8,543 nucleotides of DNA from Thermoflexales bacterium. GTDB taxonomy: Bacteria > Chloroflexota > Anaerolineae > Fen-1058. Below the pieces are notes generated by a model. That model saw nothing but the letters and a program-made list of their open reading frames with translations, searched no databases and was not told the origin of the DNA. Numbering within the stretch: the first letter of the stretch is position 1; every line of letters begins with the position of its first letter. The DNA lies in assembly GCA_017999195.1 (NCBI GenBank), contig JAGOBP010000141.1:1-8543 (forward strand), written 5' to 3'. Positions 1-5,333 of the stretch are shown here, piece by piece. A program made the position numbers and the translations under genes.

Positions 1-226
1 TGCCCGTCATTCGCGCGGGCGCTGGCAGCGTGATAGTCGCCGTGCCAGCAGCCTTGAAGATCACGAACTGGTCACCCTCGCCAAGCGTGGTTGTCGCGGT
101 GATCTGCCGTGGCGTTAGCAGCGTGGCCGTGTTGATCGCTTGGGCATGCTCGCGCAGTACGTCAACGAGCCGAGCGTCTGCGCCGAAGGGAAGGCGCGGA
201 TCGGTGCTGACCTTATTCGAGGCCAT
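1..226 (-). CDS. Phage virion-associated protein, N-terminal part only (runs off the left edge)
   Basis: The reading frame opens with ATG at 226-224 and stays open for 75 codons to the window edge, so the gene is cut and its C-terminus is not visible. I translated it by hand: it starts MASNKVSTDPRLPFGADARL, has a short amphipathic stretch (VDVLREHAQAINTATL, about residues 21-36), then a probable beta region with the phrases GDQFVIFKA and TATITLPAP (about residues 50-70). A TITLP-type strand is common in small beta-sandwich modules of phage tail, fibre and decoration proteins, but it does not identify a family. The start overlaps the last 14 bases of the upstream hub gene, so translation is probably coupled to it; a weak GGTGA lies just before the ATG. 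In P22 the tail needle gene sits here, but this beta-rich start does not look like the needle. The function is unknown; that it is a structural protein is an inference from position. Confidence 0.6.
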   Translation of the reverse strand, partial: MASNKVSTDPRLPFGADARLVDVLREHAQAINTATLLTPRQITATTTLGEGDQFVIFKAAGTATITLPAPARMTG

Positions 227-1697
227 CGTTCACCGCATCGACATCCAATCCGGTCAGTTCAACAGCGCCGGTAAATGCAATCGTGAACCGATGCCAGCGC
301 GCCGACTTCAAATAGTCGAACTTCCCCGATGATTGCGTGACGGTTGAAAGCGACGTGCGAGTCTCGCCCGTGATATCGCGATACGCGGGCACCATCGTTG
401 CAGCACTCGGCGCAATCAGGTAACGCGGACGCACCCGGCGCACTGTCGAGAACACGCCATCAGCGCCGAAGTCGCTCGTAACGAGACTCGAACTGTCAGC
501 CGTGCCCGTCAGGAATTGCAGCGCGTGCGACGTGTTGATGATAGCCAGCGTCTGCCCGCCGCCACCGCCCCAAAACGGCGAATCGTAGGACACCGCTGGT
601 AGCGTGGCGTATGTGTAGGTATCCAGGCCCGAATAGGCAAGCCCGCCGCTGCTGTAGGTGACAGCGGTTTCGATTGAGCGGTCAGACTTGCCCCACTTGC
701 CGGTTCGATAGTTGAACACCACGCAGGCGTTAAGCGATGAACTTGAACCGGACGGATAGAACCAATAAACGTTGCCCGCAGACTTGTCGTGCAAGGCCAC
801 GATTTTGTAGCTGTAACTCGCGTTGAGTTCCGAGAAAAACCATTCGCGCATCCCGTCGCCGATTGCCACGGGCCGAGATCCATCGAACTTGTAAAAATCC
901 GACTTGCCGACAAACAAATGCGCATCGCCAATGTCCACTACGGACTCGTTTGATGCCGTACCAGCCTCGCCCGGGGCCATCGTCCATTGCCAGATCGCAG
1001 GCGGCCCAACGTAGGTGCCGACGTAAAGCGACGTGTCTTTGTAGGCCACCAAAGCCGCGCCAAGGCGCTTCAGTCCGGTGATCTTGCCCGGTGAGTCCAC
1101 CAGCAGGCCGCTCGCGCATTGTGTCGACGCGGCAGGCGTCCAGTCGGTGTAATCGAACTGCGCGGAACACCACCACCGATTGGCTTGGTCGCCAAACGAT
1201 GTGCCAAGACTTGCGCCCGTATCGTTGCAATCGGCCATCACAACGAAGCCTTGCGCAGTCTCGACCAAAGCCGACTTTGGCGCGTACTTGGGGCCAGAAA
1301 ATGCGATGTCCGCAAACTGCGCGCCGCTGTTGCTGTACTGCGGACGGTCGGCCTTTTGAACCGCGACTGTCGTGTTGCCGAACTGCGCGAAACGCCAGCG
1401 CGTATCAGTGTTCGCCGTGTAGGCCCCTGACGCCCGCGTGACATCGGACCAAGACGATGAGCCCGCCTTGTACATGCCTGTAGCAGTGCCCGCAAACGAG
1501 TAGGACGTGCCCGCCAGATCAACGATTAGCGCAGCACCAAGCGCAGCAGCACCCAGCGCCGAGACACCAGACGAAATAGCCGACGGCGCGCCCTTCATGC
1601 CACGTACTGACGGAATCAACGCGGTGCAATCGAGGATCACGCCAGGGGCCGTTTCGTCAGCGTCAGGCACCCAGCCGGTAAGCGGCACAAAGCTCAC
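213..1697 (-). CDS. Tail hub/nozzle protein, P22 gp10-like packaged-DNA stabilisation protein
   Basis: This 494-residue, almost wholly beta protein most likely forms the short-tail nozzle that closes the portal and adaptor channel after DNA packaging (the P22 gp10 role). It is rich in Gly, Ser, Thr and aromatic residues, as in propeller folds. Recognisable family-style stretches are RWRFAQFGNTTVAV (about 100-113), QFDYTDWTPA (180-189), TYVGPPAIWQW (228-238), FYKFDGSRPVAIGDGMREWFF (268-288), ASYSYKI (293-299), VVFNYRTGKW (326-335), and near the C-terminus SPFWGGGGG (373-381) followed by a strand ending FLTGT. No signal peptide or membrane segment is expected; the alanine-rich run near 41-62 is best read as part of the fold. 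The start is GTG at 1697-1695, which overlaps the TGA of the coiled-coil gene as GTGA; no earlier start fits better. Position after the adaptors matches gp10 in P22. Family assignment is from memory of conserved phrases, not from a search. Confidence 0.75.
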   Translation of the reverse strand: MSFVPLTGWVPDADETAPGVILDCTALIPSVRGMKGAPSAISSGVSALGAAALGAALIVDLAGTSYSFAGTATGMYKAGSSSWSDVTRASGAYTANTDTRWRFAQFGNTTVAVQKADRPQYSNSGAQFADIAFSGPKYAPKSALVETAQGFVVMADCNDTGASLGTSFGDQANRWWCSAQFDYTDWTPAASTQCASGLLVDSPGKITGLKRLGAALVAYKDTSLYVGTYVGPPAIWQWTMAPGEAGTASNESVVDIGDAHLFVGKSDFYKFDGSRPVAIGDGMREWFFSELNASYSYKIVALHDKSAGNVYWFYPSGSSSSLNACVVFNYRTGKWGKSDRSIETAVTYSSGGLAYSGLDTYTYATLPAVSYDSPFWGGGGGQTLAIINTSHALQFLTGTADSSSLVTSDFGADGVFSTVRRVRPRYLIAPSAATMVPAYRDITGETRTSLSTVTQSSGKFDYLKSARWHRFTIAFTGAVELTGLDVDAVNDGLE

Positions 1698-1891
1698 GGT
1701 GCTGCCGCCGTCGACGCTTCGGCCTGAATCGTCGCGATAGCCTGCCCCGCGTCGGCTCTAGCCGCAGCAAGTTCCGCGACAATCTCATCAAGCCGCGCGT
1801 TTATCTTGGCTCGCTCGCCTTTCAACTCGTCGATGCGCTGGCGCGCCGATTCCAGCGCGCTCGCTGCCGCGATCAGTTGCTTGAGCGCCAT
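1694..1891 (-). CDS. Small coiled-coil protein of unknown function in the head-tail gene block
   Basis: This 65-residue protein is almost entirely predicted helix. From about residue 4 to 58 hydrophobic residues recur with heptad-like spacing (LKQLIAAASALE, RQRIDELKGERAKINARL, DEIVAELAAARA), which suggests a dimeric or higher coiled coil. The tail STAAAP is probably disordered. There is no signal peptide, membrane span or enzyme motif. The ATG is 3 bases after the TAA of the second adaptor, and its own TGA overlaps the GTG of the hub gene, so it is embedded in a tightly coupled block and is very likely translated. No strong SD lies before it, so reinitiation by ribosomes leaving the adaptor gene is plausible. 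I do not recognise a family. Roles such as a connector accessory, an internal virion protein or an assembly chaperone are guesses from position only. Confidence 0.65.
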   Translation of the reverse strand: MALKQLIAAASALESARQRIDELKGERAKINARLDEIVAELAAARADAGQAIATIQAEASTAAAP

Positions 1892-1894
1892 CGC

Positions 1895-2530
1895 TTACGC
1901 CACGTTGCGCAGGTCGCTGCCCGCGTTACGGTCGGGCTGCGAATAGGCCAGCATGCGCTTGTGCGGGTCAAGGTTGCCGTACTGCATATTCAGCGAGTCC
2001 ACCGCGCCCTTGAAGAACTCACGCCAAATATCGACGCGGTTGTCCGCCTTCAAGAATGGCGCGGCCTCCATGAGCGAGCCAAACAGCAACGCATCAGGGC
2101 AATTCGTGATGTACCAATTGGTTGTGTTCGAGTCGCTAAGCGCGGTCTCTTTCTTCCAGTAGGTGCACGACAAATTGCCGCCAGCAGTCCACGTCCCGCC
2201 GACAACAATGGCCGACCCGAGCAGGGTATAAACCCACGGCACCGTATCGTTGACGGCCTTATCGATCCGGTCGGGCGGCACGTATTGCAGTTCCGCACCA
2301 GTCGATATTTTCACGTTCGCCATCTGCATGAATCCAGAGGGTAGCGTCCCGGTGGAAGCAGCGGCAGACACGACAACCGTTGATGTGGTCAGCAGTTGCG
2401 ACACCCGTAGCTGGCGCGCGATCCTGAATTCGCAATTGGTGATAAAGGTTGGAATCGTGGCGGTCAGGTCGTCACGGTGCAGATAGGTCGCGACTTCGGT
2501 CTTAAGCGAAGCGTAGTCAGTGATGGCCAT
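1895..2530 (-). CDS. Phage adaptor-type head-tail connector protein (second copy)
   Basis: This 211-residue protein resembles the phage adaptor family (SU10-type), ring proteins that sit under the portal and receive the tail nozzle. Its start, MAITDYASLK, with LHRDD (17-21), IPTFI (26-30) and the E34, R36, I37 helix, is typical of the family N-terminus. A beta-rich middle (about 50-125) leads to a helical C-terminal part containing NW at 138-139 and FFKGAVDSLN at 172-181. It is a clear distant relative of the gene just upstream (see findings). I start it at ATG 2530-2528. A TTG at 2533-2531 is also in frame, but the ATG gives the same MAI beginning as the paralogue and has AGGGG 6 bases upstream. 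The start shares one base with the upstream stop (TGATG), so the two are coupled. It could act as a true adaptor, a second ring, or an assembly factor. Confidence 0.72.
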   Translation of the reverse strand: MAITDYASLKTEVATYLHRDDLTATIPTFITNCEFRIARQLRVSQLLTTSTVVVSAAASTGTLPSGFMQMANVKISTGAELQYVPPDRIDKAVNDTVPWVYTLLGSAIVVGGTWTAGGNLSCTYWKKETALSDSNTTNWYITNCPDALLFGSLMEAAPFLKADNRVDIWREFFKGAVDSLNMQYGNLDPHKRMLAYSQPDRNAGSDLRNVA

Positions 2531-3171
2531 CAATAGCCCCTATTAATGTCGAACCCGTAGCCGCTTGACGGCACATCTGAGACAAGCCGCGTCGGGCCTT
2601 CCCATCCGATTTTTTGCAGTCGTGAAAGCGCGCCTTCGTACATCGATTCCCATTGCGGGAGCTTCGCGGACTCGCCTGTAAAGCCGGTTGACTCGATCAG
2701 CGCCGCGTACAGGTACAACTGCGGGGCCTGCTCAAGTACCCAATTGCTTGCCACCGAATCGCCAAGCGCGGGGATGCGGCGGTGGTAGATCATTTCGAGC
2801 GTGTATTCCTGATCCGCAGGCGGGGCCAGGTGCAGCGTTTCGCCTGCTACCGCGCAGCACGTCGGCCGCCCGGCTGTGGTCGTGTTCCACTGCACAGACG
2901 TGATCGAAATCACCGGCAGTTCGAGCAGTTCGCCAGACAGCACCAAAGCCGCGCCAACGAACGACATGCAGTCATCAGGCGTGGCAATCGTCGATGCGCC
3001 AGCCGAAAGCGTGGCGCGCGAACGCTGCCACATGGGACGCACTGTCATCAGGTCCGCAGTGATGCGAGCCTCAGCCAGCGCGATGAAGTCGGGAATCTGC
3101 GTGATGGCGTCGGCGCGATGAACCCAGCGCGCCAGCGAGTCACGCAGCGTGGTGTAACTGTCGATTGCCAT
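2530..3171 (-). CDS. Phage adaptor-type head-tail connector protein (first copy)
   Basis: This 213-residue protein follows the coat gene, the place of the gp4 adaptor in P22. It has the SU10-type adaptor pattern: MAIDSYTTLRDSLARWVHRADA at the N-terminus with IPDFI (26-30) and AEARI (33-37), a beta-rich centre (about 50-128), then HRRIPALGDS (130-139), NW (143-144), a helix from about 147 to 162 and a last helix around YEGALSRLQKIGW (178-190). The tail ends in DINRGY. Expected role: a ring bound to the portal after packaging, linking head and tail nozzle. The ATG at 3171-3169 is the only possible start: the frame meets a TGA at 3207-3205 with no ATG, GTG or TTG between. There is no ordinary SD close to it; a GC-rich hairpin fills that place (see the separate entry). 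The gene ends in a one-base overlap with its paralogue. Adaptor assignment is by pattern and position. Confidence 0.75.
   Translation of the reverse strand: MAIDSYTTLRDSLARWVHRADAITQIPDFIALAEARITADLMTVRPMWQRSRATLSAGASTIATPDDCMSFVGAALVLSGELLELPVISITSVQWNTTTAGRPTCCAVAGETLHLAPPADQEYTLEMIYHRRIPALGDSVASNWVLEQAPQLYLYAALIESTGFTGESAKLPQWESMYEGALSRLQKIGWEGPTRLVSDVPSSGYGFDINRGY
2537..2541 (-). promoter_or_regulatory. Ribosome binding site of the second adaptor gene
   Basis: AGGGG lies 6 bases before the ATG at 2530-2528 and only 3 bases before the alternative TTG at 2533-2531, so it supports the ATG start. It sits in the centre of a small perfect inverted repeat (AATAG, GGG, CTATT on the minus strand, 2532-2544) at the end of the upstream coding sequence. 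Confidence 0.55.
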
Positions 3172-3178
3172 GATGATC

Positions 3179-3206
3179 GGGGCGAGCCGAAGCCCGCCCC
3201 ATCCTC
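3179..3206 (-). promoter_or_regulatory. GC-rich UUCG hairpin and hairpin-spaced ribosome binding site before the first adaptor
   Basis: On the minus strand GGGGCGGGC (3200-3192) pairs with GCTCGCCCC (3187-3179) around a UUCG loop: nine pairs, one of them G-U. It begins 7 bases after the coat stop and ends 7 bases before the adaptor ATG. The only SD-like element is GAGGA at 3206-3202, upstream of the hairpin. In a linear RNA it is 30 bases from the ATG, but with the hairpin folded out the spacing becomes 8. No U tract follows, so it does not look like an ordinary terminator. It may instead limit adaptor translation or protect the 3' end of coat mRNA. Confidence 0.6.
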
Positions 3207-3207
3207 A

Positions 3208-4410
3208 TCAGCCGTCGGCGTGCAGGCGCACGGCCAGTTGCGGGCGTACCGTCTTGTAGCCGTACAGCACGTCAATCCGGCACGGGAACGTGTCGGTCGA
3301 GATGGCGTACTGACGAACGATCCGCAGGCTGATGCCGTCAAAGACTTCGCGAGCCGACCAATCAACGCCCTCGGGCATCAGCAGGTCAGCGGTGGCGAAG
3401 GCGAACGCGTCACGGTGGAAGAGCAGGTTATTGGTCATCGTTTCCGATGCGCCAGCGCCGATCTTCACAATAGCGTTGCCGGTAGGCATGCCGCCGGACG
3501 TGACGTTTTGACGCGCGCCGCTGGTGTAGACAGCAGGGGCAAACGCCAGCGAGCCCGCACCGCCAGCGTAAGCCGCAGTCACCACGAACTGTTGCAGGAC
3601 ACCCGTCGAAACCTTCGTTTCGGGATGCACCCGGAAGCAGCCAGCCACCGTGAACACGTCGCCAATGGCGAATGTCGCGGTACCAGTTGCCACGGTCACG
3701 GCAGCAGTGCCGTTAGTGGTGATCGCGCCGTTAACCGTGTAGGTCGTGGTCTTGGGGCTGGTGCCGGTCGTGTGCGGAACCAGCAGCGTGTTCTCATACA
3801 CATCGAACCCGGCCGTCTTGCCGATCACGCCGTCGCGGTACTGCTTGGCGATCTGCGCCGAGTCTTGAAACAGGCCCTTAGTGTCGGTCATGAACTTGAC
3901 AGCCGCGTCCGTGGTCAACAGCGCAGTGCGGTTGCTGTCCATCGGAGCGAGGTTGTCGTTCAGGATCTTGCGCCCGCCCAGCATCGATGACAGAGCAAAT
4001 GCGGTCGCGTCTTGGTCATAGACGTTGTAAACGTCTTTGTACATCGCCAGCGCATCGGCTTCGATGTTGGCGGCCAGCACCGACATTGCCGGCTCAAGGA
4101 TGCGCGAAGCGAAGTCGTCCAGGCTCAGCGACAGTTCGGACGAAGAAAACGTGGTGTCCACGCCTTTTTGCGTCGCGACTTGCAGCGTGGTGCTCGTCTC
4201 GGTCACGTCTTGCGTGGACAGCGAGGCACCCGAGCGGATGGTGAACTCGTTCGGCAGGCGGATCTTCAGACTGTCGCCGATCTTCGCGCCGGTCTTGGCG
4301 AACGAAGAATCGTAAGTCCGGTTGACGTTGCCAACGAAGTTCAGTTTCTGGTGCAGGATCGCGAGAGCTTTGCGGGTCACTGCGGTCGGGGTGAGGACGG
4401 TATTGCCCAT
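3208..4410 (-). CDS. Major capsid (coat) protein, P22 gp5 family
   Basis: This 400-residue protein is the main building block of the icosahedral head; it should assemble on the scaffold and expand on packaging, with an HK97-type core fold. It matches the P22 coat family in order and phrases: an N-terminal helix with TRKALAILHQKLNFVGNVNR (12-31), IGDSLKIRLPNEF (44-56), QKGVDTTFSSSELSLSLDDF (81-100), a spine-helix region (about 100-130), then a beta-rich insertion-type segment with IGDVFTVAGCFRVHPETK (249-266) and LQQFVVTA (272-279), then FHRDAFAFATADL (331-343) and the C-terminal LYGYKTVRPQLAVRL (382-396). P22 coat is 430 residues, so this one is slightly shorter. The ATG is 6 bases after the scaffold TAA. 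The nearest SD is a weak AAGG 11 bases upstream (4425-4422), so coupling to scaffold translation is likely. A UUCG hairpin follows the stop. Confidence 0.93.
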   Translation of the reverse strand: MGNTVLTPTAVTRKALAILHQKLNFVGNVNRTYDSSFAKTGAKIGDSLKIRLPNEFTIRSGASLSTQDVTETSTTLQVATQKGVDTTFSSSELSLSLDDFASRILEPAMSVLAANIEADALAMYKDVYNVYDQDATAFALSSMLGGRKILNDNLAPMDSNRTALLTTDAAVKFMTDTKGLFQDSAQIAKQYRDGVIGKTAGFDVYENTLLVPHTTGTSPKTTTYTVNGAITTNGTAAVTVATGTATFAIGDVFTVAGCFRVHPETKVSTGVLQQFVVTAAYAGGAGSLAFAPAVYTSGARQNVTSGGMPTGNAIVKIGAGASETMTNNLLFHRDAFAFATADLLMPEGVDWSAREVFDGISLRIVRQYAISTDTFPCRIDVLYGYKTVRPQLAVRLHADG

Positions 4411-4416
4411 GATGGT

Positions 4417-5274
4417 TTAAGCCTTTTTGCGGATTTGCGAGTTGTGGCGGCGCATCCACTCGTCCACCGATAGGCCGTCATGCAGGCCGGGCTTCGTAGG
4501 CGTGTTGGCCTTGAGCACCACGGCGGGCTTGACTTGTTCGGGGGGCGGTTTTGCGACGGCCTTGGTCAATGCTTGGCGGCCCGTCATCGCGTCACGCATC
4601 AGGCGCACGAACTTCGGGGAGAGGCTTTGCGCCAACTCTTCCCGGTTGAATCCGTACTGCTTTTGAATGAACGCGGAGAGTTCCGCCGACCTGGCTTCAG
4701 TCCAAGTCTTGTCATCGCTCGCCAGTGCCGCTTCGGACTCCTGCACGCGCTTGGCAATCTCTTGCTGCGCTTGCAATCCACGCTGGTGCTGGTGCTGCGA
4801 AATGCGCTCGGCAACGAATCGCCGGGCTTCCTGCGCTTGCTGGTAGTCAATCCAGCGGGCCTGCGTGCCGGCCGGGTCATCAGCGGCCATCTGTTGCCAG
4901 TTGGCGCCCTGATAACGCTGTAGGACGTTCTCGGTCAGTCTCAGGTTTGCAAGGTCTTGGAGATGCTCTTGCTCTGCCTTTGCCAGTTGTTGAACCGAAG
5001 CGCGTTCGGCTTCAATCTGGCGGCGATGCTCGGCAATCTCTTGGGTCTTGCGCGTGTAGTCCGCCTGCCGTAAGAGCGCGTCTTTGATCTCTTTCGGCAC
5101 TGCGTATTTCTTGCCTTCATAGTCAACGTCTTCAACGTCGCTATCAGGCTGTTCTGCATCGGTTGATTCGTCGCCGTCGGCGAGCTCGTCCGATACATCG
5201 GTGGGCGCGTCGTCTGTGACTTCAGACGCGGCCGTACTCTCGACTTCCGTTGCCGGATTGGTCGTTTCATCCAT
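4417..5274 (-). CDS. Capsid assembly scaffolding protein
   Basis: This 285-residue protein is the likely internal scaffold that guides coat assembly and leaves or is degraded before packaging. Its composition is typical: an acidic disordered N-terminus (about 1-50, rich in D, E, S, T), a short region YEGKKYAVPKEIKDALLRQADYT at about 52-74 that I know from many phage scaffold-like proteins, a long helical part (75-115 and 140-185) with heptad-like spacing, a second helical part (190-240), a proline-rich hinge (243-262) and a basic C-terminal helix (DEWMRRHNSQIRKKA, 271-285). P22 scaffold (303 residues) also binds coat through a basic C-terminal helical element, so the same is inferred here. 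The ATG at 5274-5272 has a good GGAG (5285-5282) 7 bases upstream. The gene sits between portal and coat, as gp8 does in P22, and is preceded by an intrinsic terminator. No protease motif is seen. Confidence 0.85.
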   Translation of the reverse strand: MDETTNPATEVESTAASEVTDDAPTDVSDELADGDESTDAEQPDSDVEDVDYEGKKYAVPKEIKDALLRQADYTRKTQEIAEHRRQIEAERASVQQLAKAEQEHLQDLANLRLTENVLQRYQGANWQQMAADDPAGTQARWIDYQQAQEARRFVAERISQHQHQRGLQAQQEIAKRVQESEAALASDDKTWTEARSAELSAFIQKQYGFNREELAQSLSPKFVRLMRDAMTGRQALTKAVAKPPPEQVKPAVVLKANTPTKPGLHDGLSVDEWMRRHNSQIRKKA

Positions 5275-5281
5275 TCAAGGA

Positions 5282-5285
5282 CTCC
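5282..5285 (-). promoter_or_regulatory. Ribosome binding site of the scaffold gene
   Basis: GGAG lies 7 bases before the scaffold ATG and downstream of the terminator hairpin, so it is free of that stem. It is one of the best SD sites in the window and supports the chosen start. Confidence 0.6.
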
Positions 5286-5292
5286 AGAAATG

Positions 5293-5314
5293 AAAAAACC
5301 CGCCGAAGCGGGTT
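5293..5314 (-). terminator. Intrinsic (rho-independent) terminator between portal and scaffold
   Basis: On the minus strand AACCCGC (5314-5308) and GCGGGTT (5303-5297) form a perfect 7-pair stem around a UUCG loop, followed directly by TTTT (5296-5293), giving six U in a row with the stem end. It starts 19 bases after the portal stop and ends before the scaffold SD. On the plus strand the stem is followed by GGGTGTG, with no T run, so it acts only on minus-strand transcripts. Partial read-through, or late antitermination, would be needed for scaffold and coat to be made from an upstream promoter. Confidence 0.85.
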
Positions 5315-5333
5315 GGGTGTGAGTGCTAGCCGG

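Noticed and set aside
30..332. A 100-codon plus-strand frame with a hydrophobic start, resembling a small membrane protein
   Set aside because: It lies antisense across the hub end and the partial virion gene, has no SD of note, and its hydrophobic look comes from the complement of Ala/Thr/Gly-rich coding DNA.
2531..2533. TTG as start of the second adaptor
   Set aside because: The next codon is ATG, better spaced from AGGGG and giving the same MAI start as the paralogue.
3179..3200. The coat-adaptor hairpin as an ordinary intrinsic terminator
   Set aside because: The stem is strong, but GATCATC and the next start codon follow, with no U tract on either strand.
2782..3990. A 402-codon open frame on the plus strand opposite the first adaptor and coat genes
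   Set aside because: It runs antisense across two well-supported genes, is rich in Arg and His as shadow frames in GC-rich DNA usually are, and has no recognisable motif.
5275..5333. A promoter for scaffold and coat in the portal-scaffold gap
   Set aside because: The 59 bases are filled by the terminator and SD, and I see no convincing -35/-10 pair.
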